DNA from: Paragordius varius
Lineage: Eukaryota; Nematomorpha
DNA length: 64,000 nucleotides
Direction: 5' to 3'
Assembly: GCA_964247055.1 (NCBI GenBank)
Contig: OZ176052.1
Coordinates: 8,308,001-8,372,000, forward strand
Shown: one piece after another, positions 25,374-38,141 of the stretch
How positions within the stretch are numbered: the stretch's first letter is position 1
How the letters are laid out: every line of letters begins with the position of its first letter
Made by a program: the position numbers and the translations under genes
The notes under the pieces: generated by a model
The model's database searches: none
Seen by the model: only the letters and a program-made list of their open reading frames with translations
What the model was told of the DNA's origin: nothing

Positions 25374-28300
25374 CTAAGAGGGTGATGTTTCCATTATTGA
25401 CGGTAAATTTTGTAATTTTTGTGTCAAAAATGATATGCGTGCTGATCTGCGTTGAGATCTTAACAATTCCTTAGAAACGGGGGTAAATTTATTGTTTTGT
25501 TCTGCAAACGATTCCAACAATAGAGAAGTGTATTCCATATTTTCAGCTAAAACTTCTTGATTTTTTTTCTGGATAAAATAAAGTAATACAAATTATATGA
25601 ACCATTGTTAAATTCCTGAAATAATATTATAAACTAAAATGAAACTGAAACACCAAAAAAAACTGAAAATAATGTTTGAAAATTAAACTGAATTCGTATG
25701 TGATTCTAACTGAATTAGTTGTGTAAGGTAGGTGCTAACAAGCAGAAAATTTATTTGCGATTACTTTTGACGAAGCGTCATATATATAAACCATTTATTA
25801 TTCCAATTCACCATAAACAATTCAAATTCACCCTATAATTAAATTATGTGTTTTCGGACTAATATAACTCAGCATTAATATTAAATATATCTTTATGTCA
25901 ATTATTTTCAGTATTATTTTTTCATTTTTATAAATAGCAAAAAATATAGGTATTTTTAGATCTTAAAAAAATTATTTTAGGGTAAATTTGAGGTGTAAAT
26001 GGTATATAACTTAGTATTTATTTAATTTAAATATAATTTTCACCTTATCAATAACAATTATAGTTGATTTTCAATTTAGTTTTAATTCAATTTTCGTTAA
26101 CAACTGGCAACTATAAATTGTTAATATAAAAACATTAACAGTTCCGTATATTACCATATTATCCAATTTTTATTTTAAAGGATTTAAATTAACACATATT
26201 AGACTAGGTTTTTTAGATTGATCATTTAAGTCACACCCCTAAGCTTTAAAAATTACATATTAAAATATCTTTAAAGACAAAAATACGCATTTTAAGGAAT
26301 AGCTAAATAAAATTCAATATGGTTTTGGGTAGGAGGGAGGCAAAAGACTAGTTTAATAAATGCTAAAAATATAATAATGCTAAACTTTCAATAAAATACA
26401 TGTGTATCAAATAATTTTATAAATATCATATTGATCAATGACACTTTAACCTACGCGTAAAAACATTCATAAATATATAAACTAAAATAATAAATTATTT
26501 ATGTATAAAATTGGCGCTTTATAATAAATTTTATGGGTTGTAAAATGTAAGATAATTTATGTATAAACCTGTATAGTTTAACCATAATTGTTAAATCCCT
26601 GTTAAATATCTAGTAGAGTTATAAATGCGTTTTACAAAATAAAAATTAATTATATATTAATACATAAATGAATTAACTGAAATTTGTAAGTTAGTGTAAA
26701 TATACGTTTCCTGAATGGACATCTAATTTTATAGCATTTTAAACAAACAAGAACTTAAATTTTAATACTTAATTCAAAAAAGCTTTCTTATCTGGGCTTA
26801 CAGTTGAAACGGTTCATTTGATTTGGATTAGTTACCGCAAGATATATATTTTATAATTTTTGTTAATAATGATGACTACCAACCATAAATGGCTGCATTC
26901 ATAAGCGGTGTCAGACCGGCTATTATTTTTTGACCGTAAGCTAATCATACATGGAACTTCAATTTTCCCTCATATGTATTATTTTTGAACAATTTGAAAA
27001 ACATTAACATAAATTAATACAGATTTTAGAAATTAAAAAATTTTCAGAAAACACAAAACACTTTCATAAAAGACATATTTCTATATAAAAATAACTTCCC
27101 TGGAATATTTTATGAAATATTTTTAATCAATTGGTCAAATTTATGAATCATACGTTTATATACCTCAGAGATACATAAGCCCAAATTCGAGAAATTAAGT
27201 ATTAAATGGATTGTTAGTACATTATAAAACAAAACCTAAAATGGCTATAAATATTTCATAAATTTACATTGATGCGACTTGCAGATTTAGGCGTAATTTG
27301 TGGTTCCCTTAATTGGTATCGATTTTGGGTATTGGGTGTTGTTGAGAGAGGAGAAAACACTTTACTTAATTCATCAATATTTTCTTCACGAATATCAGGT
27401 AAGGGTGATCGGTATCTAATTAATGTAAACAATTAAAATATTTAAAAAAAGCAATATTTAGGGTTATTAATATTAACAAAAATCTGTGATCAGGAGATGA
27501 TTTCTATTCAAAAATGATATTTTATATGCAAAATTAATGGTAAATGTATTTCTGTCCAGCTTAAGCAAGCATAGAGAGAGATGTTATGTTTGTATGATAG
27601 ACTAAATCAGTGGTACTCAAACCGCAGCCAACGGGCCGCATGCGATCGTAAAAGTGCTTTTTTATGGCTCTGAAGTTATAATTATTTGGATTATAATTTG
27701 CTAATATATATAAAACATCTATGAAGAAATATATATCGGTATTAAAATTTTTTGGTGAATACGACTGGTCTAAACTATTTGCTTTTCAATATAATATTCG
27801 CCAAATAAAAAGTAAAATTGTTTCTGCTTTGCCGACAAAATAATTTTTTGATTTATTAGCCAAAGGTTATTTTTCTGAGAATGTAACTTTCTAAATCAGG
27901 CGCATGCGGCCCTCAGAGACTTTGTATGGGGCACGCGAAAAAATTGGAAATTCAGAATTTGCAGAATTATGCTTACAAAATCTTGTCAAAATTGATATAT
28001 CTGAAGAAATTCTAAAAAAGTCTATTCAATTGGCAAGAACCACAAAAAATTACTATATTGCGTTAGTATTTTGCAGTTTAAAATTAAATAAATTATTTAT
28101 GAATGCCCATATATATTTCAAATGCGGCCCGCGAAGATATTTGTATTGAACACACCTGAATGATTCATCCCTAAATAACAAAAAATAATTATCAAATATG
28201 GAGAATTTTTGCGGTTACTTTTATAGACAAAAACATATAGCGTCAAGAAAAAAATAATTATTTTAAACTGATCAATTGACACATATAAACAGAACTAGAA

Positions 28301-31300
28301 ATTTAATAACATCATCTACTTTTCGATTTCGTAAGTGATTTATAAACTAAAAAACGAAACGAAAATACTTATTAAAATGTGTATCCTTATCATCGACGGC
28401 ATGAGTAGCATTGTTTGATTCATTTGGGGTGATTGGAGACGCACTGTTAGATTTTCTCCTTCTTAAACTGTTTCGTTTATTCGATTTTTTATCGCTCGTA
28501 GATTGTGGATAAGGGGAACTGTTAAATCCTTCAAGGTTCTTTTGATTAGAATTGACAATCAACGATGAATCCTATTTAAATATGAAAATTTAGTGTTTGC
28601 TACTTATATGACAAAGTTGTTTCGTAAATGGTTAAATAAGTAATATTTGAGATATTTCAATATTGAATTAAAATATTGAATATATAGTATCACCGTTACT
28701 AAAATTAATTAAAAGATAATGTCTAACACAAAAGAGAGAAATATATATTTGAAATATAAATTTCGTAAATTACTAATTTTATATTAATATATAAACCTCA
28801 AGTATTGAGTCATTAAGAGCTATCTTTGGTGTACGATGAAGACGTTGACTTTTACGCGTATATGGTGATTTGCTAAATGGTCTATTTTCTGCAAAATTGA
28901 AAACAAACATTTATTCAACTTTAAAGATTAATGAAATAAGATCATATATATAAAAATATATAAATACCATGTGATAAAAATATGGTAGGTGAGTTTGCTG
29001 ATTTAATGGGACTTGGTATCCATGAAGGGAAAGCTTGTTCACTTTGATTATCACTATTGTATTTGATAATAATAGAATTTTTTTAATATTTATGCATATA
29101 CTTTAACAAATTTTTATAACCAATTAGTTTATGTCTATCTGAATATTTCAACAAAAATTATCTTTAAATACGAGGTAAAAAATGGCGGACACAACATAAT
29201 TAGTACAAAAAGACTTTTATGAAAACTTTAAATTACAAAAAGTGAAATTCAATAAATTCAAAAATTACTACACAACTAGCTTTTTTATAAATGAAATATT
29301 ATCATTGTAAAACAAGGAAATGAGATGATATTGAATAAATCAAGCATAGTTCATATATTACTTGGAGTGAGCCCTTGAAAACAGTATCAAATTTTCCATT
29401 TCAATAGGATTTACATTTTCCTTATTATCACTTTGAATTTCATCCATTTTACAGGTGTCAGGATTTAACTTATTGACGTCTATATAGTCTCGTTTCTCAT
29501 CTAAAACATCAGATAGGGGTGGGGAAGTTTTAATATTATTCGTCTTTTTCCATTCGGCAAAATTTAATCGTTTCTTTACAACGGGTTCCTTAACATTACC
29601 TATATCGGTTTTTGGTAAAGCAGAAGGGTCATCAGTTGAAACATTATTCAAGGTGCGTTTATTGACATTGCTTGGCTGTTTTGGAGTTTTCTAAATTGTT
29701 TTTTAAAACAATTATATTTATTGGAATTATTTAAATTCAGCGATAATTCCAAAAATAAAATAATGTTAGAGCGTAAATTTAATTATTCCTCATTACCTTT
29801 GTAATTGTAGGATCTCGTACACTTTTTTGAGGAGTTTGAATCAGTTTGATTTGCTCTAAAAAAGGGATAAATTTAAAAATCTGAAAACATTCCGTTTTTT
29901 ATCCAAAAACAATACTTTTTCATCCAAAGATAACATTAATTTTTACAAAACACTTTTTTTAACAAAATGCGCTACTATTTACAGCACATATAATTCTGGT
30001 GCTGTATTACAGTACCCACTAATTGGCAATACAGTAGCGTATGATATAAAGAAAATTTTGTCCATAATTACTTAGATCAATCTAATGTTGTAAGATGGGG
30101 AATATTGTTTAATTTCACACATTTGTAGTTTTTTATCCATGCGCTACTGTATTGCCTATCGGCCAAAAATACAGTATGAGTAAATATACATTGCTAAAAA
30201 GTTATTAATTAGTAAATAGTAAATATAACAAAGGGCAATATTATTGGCTAATAATAGCAAAAAGTGAAAAAAATAACTATAAGCCAATAATACTGCCCTT
30301 TGTTGTATTTACTATTTGGCAATAATTAATAACAATACATACTTACTCGTACTGTAATGTGAAGTGGCCACCAATATATTGTACTGTATAATTTGATTGA
30401 AAAAAGTTTTGAATGATAAATGTTGTTGATTTAAAAACAATGCATTGCTTCCGAAAAAAAATGTTGATTAAAATGGTAAGAAATTTATGGAATGGAAAAA
30501 TATTGTAGATTTAATGGATATATATTGTTGTGTTTCCAAATACAAAAATGGTTCATTTAAATTAAAAATATGGTATTGTATGGTAGAGTTGCCCTTTAAA
30601 AAACCATATATTTTTTCTTATAAATATTGTGGGATATTTTAACACATTTACTTTTTTTACTTTTGAAAATATCCTACCTGCAAATAAAATATTTTTTGAA
30701 CTAACCCACAAAAAGTTATACCATATTTTTTAATGCACAGTTGAACAGTATCATTTGAAACTGGAAGCCACCCATTATTTTTCTGTAAAATTAATAGTTC
30801 GTTTTCCTTGCATATCTCATTTACCTGAAAAAATTATGTTTATAATAAATAATTTTTTTAAATAGAAATAACTAAAAATACGATTCTATTATCCCTAATA
30901 TTTAACCCATAAAGCTTTTGAAAAATGAAATTAAATGTTTGACCCTATCATATTAAATGGTGAGAAACAATAAATTAAAATTCTTGATATTATGTACAAA
31001 ATAAAACATTTTAATAAATTTTATTTAAAAATTAATATAATATTGGATAAATATATATAATTGAGTTTAATTAATAATATAAAATAGCATTACTTGGGGT
31101 AAAATCATTTCCCAAAATCCTACTAAATCTAACGCTTTTGGTATTTTGGTTTCATCAATATTTTGCATGTTTTTGCTATTTTTACTTTTGTTCTGGCTAT
31201 CATTATGAATGATAGATTTCCGTTTTCTTACATCATTTTGTTGTTGTTTCGTAGAATCGTCCAAATGATCATAAGCAGATATAGCCAAACTTCCAAATTG

Positions 31301-33359
31301 TTTAAAACGGCCATTCTTAAACAAGTTGAGTTTCCCAACGTGAGTCCGTATTAGATCTAACAGATATGACGTTTCGTATAAACTAAAAAGGGAATATTGC
31401 CTTAAAATAAATGCTTCAAATCCTGTAAAAAAATACGTTAAACACACATTGTTGAAAACCTAACGAAAATCATATCACGGTCAATTTAAGGGGAGTAACT
31501 TGTAAAAAGACAAAAATATAAGAAATTGTGTTAAATTGTTTAAACCATCATCGCCATTTACTATATTGGGAAGAGTAAATGGTTTATATGTTCCATTTTG
31601 TGGTTTAGTCGCTAGACTTAGATACTGATTATAAAAACATAGTTTTTATTGTTTTTTTTCTTACTAGGGCATAATTTATTAATCTTAACTAAAACTCTTT
31701 TGTTAATTTTAAAATATTATGATGCAATATCAGCAAAATTAATAATAAATTTATTTATGAATTTTCGTTGCCTCTAACTTCTTCGGATCAACACAAAATT
31801 AAAAATTAGATAGAAATTTAAAATTATGAAATATTTTATAAAAATAAAGATGGTTATCTATAAAAATTCCGTTATTAGGTTGACATGATTGATTTCCTTC
31901 GATTAATGTTTGAAAGGACAAGGCAAAACTTTAATATAATTCATATTAATTAACAATTATAATGTAAAAATCTCTTAGCTTCCGTATATAAAACCTAAGT
32001 AAACATACGATTCTATGGAAAAATGTTTGGTAAAAATTGGTTGATAAAATATTTAAAAGTACATTTAATCTTTTCAAAACAGAATTAAAAACAATTTTAA
32101 CGAAAGAATAAACCTTAATTTCTAATCATTCCTAAATGCAGTTTATTAAATCACATGAGATATTAAATAATATAAAAAGTTAGCTTGCTCAATTCTCTTA
32201 TGTGCTTGCAAAGTAAAACCTTATTAATATATCAAATATTTTGCAACTTGCTTGGCAAAAGTATAGTTCTTAATAATATTTACTCTTTACCAGGTAAATA
32301 ACATCAATTGTTTCGCAATCAAAAACTAGACAAGGCATCTTTTTTCAAAATATGATGACACATAATATGATTATTAATAAAATTTAGAAATGTAATTTAG
32401 ATAAAATATTTCAAATTATTTTAACCAACCAAAATCATAAATTATACCTTCAATTTCATGGTTAAAATTGTTTTCAGATTGTGATTTAATATAATTCCTC
32501 CATTCTGTGGAACATATCTCAAAACACGAAAGATAATGTTCATAAATTCGCATAAACCATGTTATTTGTTCTACAAGAGAACCTGCTTTAGGGTAAGGGG
32601 TGTTAAAATCTATGATATAAAAAAAATTATTATATTATAATTAAAAAATAAAAAGCTTATGAAAATATATTTGAATGTATTAAAACCTTTAATGCTAGAT
32701 GGATCAAATACATTATTGGTTAATTTTGGATTTGGTGCTATGGTAGTCTCATGTTTGTATTGTTTTAATGTTATGGAATTATTTTTATCTAACTTGTGTC
32801 TAATTAGGCTTTCATCTTTATGGAGTTTTTCTAACATATATATTTATATTACCTTTAAATGAAATGCGAGCAGGAGTTTTTCTCAGATTGTATGATATAT
32901 CTAAAACATCATTAAGTAAATACTTTGGTCATTTAATAAAGAAATAATTTCATTATTACGTTTTTTCCTAGCTTGTGGTGTTTTCGATAGCCGCCCTTGC
33001 TTGATTTCATGAGATAACGCTAAATCGGGTTTAGGTTCTATTATATATTTAACAATACTTATGCGACGTTTTAACCCAGAGTCCACTTTTGCCTTGACAT
33101 GTGCATATGGATCTTTTGCTAAATTTACAATAAAATATACTTTTGTATTTTTTCTAAAATTTAAATATAAAATTACCGTATTCCTGGTTTCGTTAACATT
33201 TAAAAACACATTATCAGTCACATGGTAAAATTTAAATATTGGTTTTTTCTTACAAACATTTTCCTTTAAAAGTCGTTTTTTACGTTTGTAATCTTCTAAT
33301 TTTCGGTAAAACGATAATCTTGATTTTTTATTTTTTTGAGATTTGGACGGGGAAAACAT
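25374..33359 (-). CDS. DLGAP5: HURP/DLGAP5 (Mars) homologue, spindle microtubule-binding protein
   Basis: Exons on the minus strand, 5' to 3': 33359-32924, 32900-32853, 32830-32687, 32609-32448, 31422-31094, 30824-30722, 29855-29797, 29690-29362, 29053-28968, 28888-28797, 28571-28369, 27415-27268 and 25568-25374. All are GT-AG and in phase, giving about 777 residues (human 846). The GKAP/DLGAP core is clear: DLIRTHVGKLNLFKNGRFKQF, DLVGFWEMILPQV, then NNGWLPV. The head is basic (KLEDYKRKKRLLKENVCKKK, then PIFKFYHV), as in the microtubule-binding N-terminus of HURP. The tail is rich in SP/TP sites (SPLPDIR, SPITPNES, SPYTRKSQR), as expected for a mitotic kinase substrate. The last exon ends QRRSARISF..., resembling the human C-terminus. 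If the last donor is unused, the protein stops at 27256 with VNL. Two apparent introns are only 23 and 22 nt. HURP acts on kinetochore fibres downstream of Ran; the role here is inferred from family. Confidence 0.82.
25781..26008. repeat. Third copy of the ATACCATTTAC MITE family, in the last HURP intron
   Basis: It starts TATATAAACCATTTATTATT with AACAATTCAAATTCACCCT, and ends GTGTAAATGGTATATA. It is shorter than the 3914 copy, with a single subterminal unit on each side. Confidence 0.6.
27608..28164. mobile_element. hAT-like non-autonomous element in a HURP intron
   Basis: The left end is CAGTGGTACTCAAACCGCAG with GGGCCGCATGCG; the right end has AAATGCGGCCCGCGAAG and finishes ACACACCTG. 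Its internal blocks (ATGAATGCCCATAT and TCGGTATTAAA) are shared with 21007-22212. The open frame at 27904-28149 is not recognisable as a transposase domain. Confidence 0.55.
30004..30175. repeat. TACAGTATGCAC-type MITE in a HURP intron
   Basis: It begins TACAGTACCCACTAATTGGC and ends CTATCGGCCAAAAATACAGT, and it directly abuts the palindromic MITE at 30172. Confidence 0.55.
30172..30356. repeat. Palindromic MITE (GGCAATATTATTGGCT family)
   Basis: The arms TAACAAAGGGCAATATTATT and the complementary AATAATACTGCCCTTTGTTG face each other across a short centre, and the outer ends are CAGTATGAGTAAATATACA and its inverse. Related copies lie in the carboxypeptidase region (50946-51134) and in an ELAV intron (61822-62010). 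Confidence 0.7.
32831..32852 (-). other. Candidate 22-nt intron in HURP
   Basis: On the minus strand it begins GTAATATAAA and ends TATGTTAG, phase 1, joining ...ARISFK to EKLHKDESL. It is supported by coding-like flanks and correct phase. A single 93-nt intron skipping the 48-nt exon is the competing reading. Confidence 0.5.
32901..32923 (-). other. Candidate 23-nt intron in HURP
   Basis: On the minus strand it begins GTATTTACTT and ends GTTTTAG, phase 1, between ...LLNDQ and ISYNLRKTPARISFK. Read through, it gives a stop within a few codons. The alternative is one 93-nt intron covering this, the 48-nt exon and the next 22-nt intron, which is also in frame. Confidence 0.5.
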
Positions 33360-33786
33360 TCAAAATTTTAAAGTTGGTTGCAAAACCGCAACAGTTGTTT
33401 TAGCGAGATAAACAAAATTTATTAGTATATTCTTCATATTTTTTATTTGGCATAATGCATTTTTTTGAAGATATACACAACGTCTACATAAAAATATCCT
33501 GATAAAAAATATATTTTGATAGAAAAATTTACCAGGATTATCATGGTTTTTTGGTTTTGGCACTTAGGAGTGATTTTAGAAAATTATTTGCCCTTTTAAG
33601 GTAGGTGCTCTATATAATTTTAAAATTTGCACACCTTTGGTTATATGATATTCTTAAATGGATGCTATTTTTTTTAATTCAAAAGAATCACAAAAATATT
33701 TTATCAATTACCTACTAAAAGCAAACAATATTTTTTAAAATTAAATTTTTTCTGTGGGCTCTGAAAGTCCCAATATTTTTGCTCTT

Positions 33787-34376
33787 TTAACACTTGGATA
33801 CAACACATTCATTTTAGTCCTTCGATTCAAATTGGGGTAGTTGGATACCCCAGGCCTGTTTAAAATCAAATACTTCAAAAAGTATGGAAGCAATCGAAAC
33901 CATGGCAAAATTTTGCACTTATATAACATTAATAAACCGAAATATATCAAAAAATTTATTCAAAAATACTTGATATTACTTATTTTGAGCTAAAACTGAA
34001 AGGTAAAAATTTAGTCAACGTGACATGTGTCAAATTGTAAAATTAAAAAATAATACAAAATAAACCGCTTTTTCTATTTCTATCAATTTTAGATGTAATT
34101 TGTATAAAAAATAAGCTTTAGTTTTACCCTAAAAATTAAATTAAGACGATATTTTGCAAAATTTTTGTAAAATAAAAATGGCGTCGAAGTAGTTTGAGAT
34201 GGAACTTTTTTTTCAAAACAAAATTTTATCAAGATATTTTGGCATATTTATATAATATTTATCAGGATAGAAGCATAAATTTAAATTGGGACCGTTTCCT
34301 TCAGTAGTTTTTTAAAAATTTTAATTTAAATTTAGTCTGGGGTATTTAGATACCCCAATTTGAATCGAAGTGTTAA
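33787..34376. mobile_element. TTAA-flanked piggyBac-like MITE, full-length copy
   Basis: About 590 bases including a TTAA at each end. The left end is CACTTGGATACAACACATTC and the right end GAATCGAAGTG. Inside each end is a hairpin of the form GGGGTA-loop-TACCCC flanked by TTCGATTCAAATT or its complement. No coding frame survives. TTAA target duplications point to piggyBac-like mobilisation (inferred). Other copies in this window are at 35157, 38837, 40718, 44436, 55968, 56108 and 59389. Confidence 0.75.
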
Positions 34377-34827
34377 AGCTACTTTTCTCAAAATCGAAAA
34401 TGTTATATATGTGAATTTTAATATCAACTAAAATATTTCTAAAAAATGCAACTTTTTTTAAAAAATTAAGTTTTTAGCATTTCGTTGAGGCGCACATAAT
34501 ACTATTTAATGAAAACTGTCTAAAACGCTTAAGATGTAAAAATTTATCTACATGTTTAAATAATGCTGAACTATATCTCGTTTGAATCTAATTTTAAAGG
34601 CTTTTTGATTATTTTTCTGAGTTTTCGTAGAAGAAACAATTTATTTTTAATATATAAAACATTTTTATACCGTTTTCTTCTTGCCACAAAACAATAGGAA
34701 GTTTGTTCAACAAAATTTTTCTAAAAATTAAATTAATAAAGCAAGTATGTGGATATTCATAATATGTTTTGTGATTCCATAATACTGAAAATTATGTTAT
34801 AATTTCGGCATTTTTGCGAAAATAACC

Positions 34828-36613
34828 CATTACACAGGGAAACAAATCGGGGTCATGAAAAAATATCTCGATGAAATTAGTACATTCTAATAAAAAAATG
34901 CAGGATTTTCATGGTGCTTTTGATTTTGTTACGAGTGATATAATAAAGTAATTTATACTTTTGTAATAAATGCGCCATCTAAAATAAAAATTGACTACTT
35001 TTTTGCAATATATTTTTGATGAAAGCTAAATGCTTCATTCCAAAAAATATATCATAAACTTTTACTAAAAGCAAAAGATTTTCTTATAATATTTTAATTT
35101 TTAAATGTGGACGAAAGTCCCAAACCTTTTTGATCTTTTAAAACGGGCTTGTTATTTTAACACTTGGATACAACACATTCATTTTAGTCCTTCAATTCAA
35201 ATTGGGGTTGTTAAATACCCCAGGCCTGAAAATTAAATTTTTTAAAAAATATGGAAGGAATCAAAACCTTGGCACAACTTTGCACTTATATAACATTAAT
35301 AAACCGAAATATATAAAAATTTTTATTCAAAACTACTTGATATTACTTATTTTGAGCTAAAACTAAAAGGTAGAAATTTAGTCAACGTGACATGTGTCAA
35401 ATTGTAAAATTAAAAAATAATACAAAATAAATCGCTTTTTCTATTTCTATCAATGTTAGATGTAATTTATATAAAAAATAAGCTTTAGTTTTACCCTTAA
35501 AATTAAATGAAGACGATACTTTGCAAAAATTTTGTAAAATAAAAATGGCGTCGAAGTAGTTTGAGATGGAGCTTTTTTTGCAAAACAAAATTTTATCAAG
35601 ATATTTTGGCATATTTATATAATATTTATCAGGATAGAAGCATAAATTTAAATAAGACCGTTTCCTTCAGTAGTTTTTTAAAAATTTTAATTTAAATTTA
35701 GTTTGGGGTATTTAGATACCCCAATTTGAATGGATATGTTAAAATAAAGGCAAAAATGCCGGTCCGCAATAAAATTTTTAAATATTCAAATTTGAATAAA
35801 AAAAAAAGTCTTTAAAATTGCACACATTTTACGAAAATTTAATTCGGAATTTTCGTGAAGCGTAGTTCATCCTTTTTTAAGGCATGATTAAAGCGATATA
35901 AAAACTCTTATTATATTAAAAAACGCTTTTCTAAATAAGTGGATGGGGCTAAACATTTCTATCGCTTTAGTATTTTAATTTTAATGTTCGCTTTGGTGAA
36001 TTTTTATTTAACACAATTTATATTTGACATAAATTTGAAGACAAACGAATTAATCAAATAAAATTCTCAGGTGATAGTAATGTTCAGCATCATCAAATTA
36101 ATTAGAAATAGCGTTTTTTAATATCTAAAAGCGTATATGGTTTTTATGCCTAAAAAAGGATGAAGCGCGCTTCAATAAAATATCGCTTAAATTTTATTTT
36201 CGTAAGTATGGATTTTAAAAAATATTTTTTTATGTCAAAATTTAGCATATATGTAAAAAATTTATCGCGCCATCTCGGCATTTAATGCGTTTGTTTTCAA
36301 AGAACTAGCCCGTTGTAAAAGAGCCAAAAAACTTGGGACTTTCGGAGCCCACATTTAAATATTATAAAAATATTAATTTTTAACTAGTTTATGATATAGG
36401 ATATTTTCTAGAATGAAGCATTGATCAAAAAATTTTATTACAAAATATGTGCTCAAATTTTGCCATTTTCTGATATGGAGCACTTACCAAAGAAGTGTAA
36501 ATAATTTTCTTATATCACTCGTAGGCCCCGAAGCCAAAAGCACCATGGAATTCTGGATACATTTTCCTATCGGAATATATATATATATATATTTCACATG
36601 ATATTTTTTATAC
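34828..36613. mobile_element. Compound foldback element with long inverted arms
   Basis: The outer ends are TTACACAGG and CACTGTGTTA. The left arm (about 34850-35156) contains CAAAAATGCAGGATTTTCATG-like sequence and GGACGAAAGTCCCAAACC. The right arm (about 36300-36600) carries the complement, including GGGACTTTCGGAGCCCAC and AAGCACCATGGAATTCTGG. An inner inverted pair (near 35860-35950 and 36100-36200) has TTCATCCTTTTTTAAGGCAT and GCCTAAAAAAGGATGAAG. A TTAA-type MITE interrupts the left arm. A diverged extra right-arm copy follows at about 36620-36858. Confidence 0.6.
35157..35742. mobile_element. TTAA-type MITE inserted in the foldback element
   Basis: A full-length copy of the 33787 family, TTAA at both ends, sitting inside the left arm of the 34828-36613 element. 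It is nearly the same as the 33787 copy, so both are fairly young. Confidence 0.75.
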
Positions 36614-36856
36614 ACTGTGTTATAAAAGGGTGAAAAAATTAGACTGTGAGACCACTATAAAAATCTTTTTACATATAGTTTATAATATATTTTATTGATA
36701 TTTGTTGAAGGAAGCATTCAGCTTTCGAAACAAAATGTAGGCAGATTATGGCATTTTCTGATATGGAGGATCTTTGATAAAAGTGTAAATAAATTTTAAT
36801 CACTTCTAAGGAAGCCAAAACACGATAATCATATTTCCAATCAGAATATATATATA

Positions 36857-38141
36857 TACTGTGTCTAAAAAAGAGGGTCATTTAGAATTAACGAAAATTT
36901 TTTTTTCATGAGATAGCTTAGACCAGCGTATTCATATGCCGCAAAAATTTTTATATGTTGACAACCTAGTTTTTGAAATATTGAGAGAAAATTGAAATCG
37001 GGCAAAAAGTGAAAATTAAGGATATTTAAGGATAATTCAAAAAATAATGATAAAATCTGAAATATTATCGTTTATTATCATTTTAGGAGATATTTTCAAT
37101 ATATAAATAGCCTAAAATCATATAGTTAGGGTTTCTATAAAATTTCAGGTCAAAAGATGGCGTTTTTCTTTTATCACACTTAAAAGACAAAAAAAATAAA
37201 GAAACTATATTTAAATAATTTTTTTAATTTACTACCTAAACTCACTATTAAAATCTTAACATTCATATTTTAATCAGTAAAATAAACTTCTAAATCAAAA
37301 TAAAACCAAAAATATTGTTTTTTTATTTTTGCATTTTTTTGTCATCTGGTTTATGAGTATATAAAAATACTGTTTTATTTTGGATTCTTACATGATTAGG
37401 CATTATTAAGTATATAATTCATGCTAAATAGGATTTAAAAGTAGTGGAATATCAACCAACAATCCTTACAGTTTCGTGTAACAAGTCTGTTTTATGACAA
37501 ATTAATATTTGTATTGGGATTTGTACGAATTGTTGGTTGATATTCCACTGATTTTCGATCCTATTTTGCATAAATTATATAATTAATAATTCCCACTCAT
37601 TTAAGAATCCAAAATAAAACAGTATAAATTTTTTATATACTCATAAACCAGATGACAAAAAAATGCAAAAATAAAAAAACAATATTATTGGTTTTATTTT
37701 GATTTAGAAGTTTATACTGAATAAAATATGGATGTTAAGATTTTAATAGTGAGTTTGGTAATAAATAATTAAAAAAAAATATTTTAATATAGTTTCTTTA
37801 ATTTTTTTGTCTTTTAAATGTGATAAAAGAAAAACTCCTTCTTTTGACCTGAAATTTTATAGAAACCCTAACTATATGATTTTAGGCTATTTATATATTG
37901 AAAATATCTCCTAAAATGATTATAAACGATAATATTTGGACAAGATTTTAACATAAATAATAATTTATTATTTTTTGAATTATCCTTAATTTTCACTTTT
38001 TGCCCGATTTCGATTTTCTCTCAATATCTCAAAAACTAGGTAGTCAAGAAATAAAAAATTTTGCGGCAAATGAATACGCTGGTCATAATCTATCTCATGA
38101 AAAAAAATTTTTTCGTTAAAATTTTTTTTGCACACAGTGTA
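36857..38141. mobile_element. 1.28-kb hairpin element with TA-CTGTGT ends
   Basis: The sequence is almost a single inverted repeat about a centre near 37500, where TGGAATATCAACCAACAATC faces GAATTGTTGGTTGATATTCC. The ends are ATACTGTGTCTAAAA and TTTTGCACACAGTGTAT in TA-rich DNA. Arms of about 600 bases carry matching blocks such as CAAAAAGTGAAAATTAAGG and its complement. No frame is coding. Ends of this type suggest mobilisation by a Tc1/mariner transposase (inference). A shortened copy is at 52945-53770. Confidence 0.7.

Noticed and set aside
26880-26945. Ankyrin-like string (GLTPLMNAAIYG) on the minus strand with possible splice sites, inside the last HURP intron
   Set aside because: A single short motif without neighbouring repeats or flanking exons; most likely chance or a stray gene relic.
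33360-33563. 67-codon frame upstream of HURP on the same strand
   Set aside because: It ends directly at the HURP start without being in frame with it; it looks like 5' leader, not a protein.
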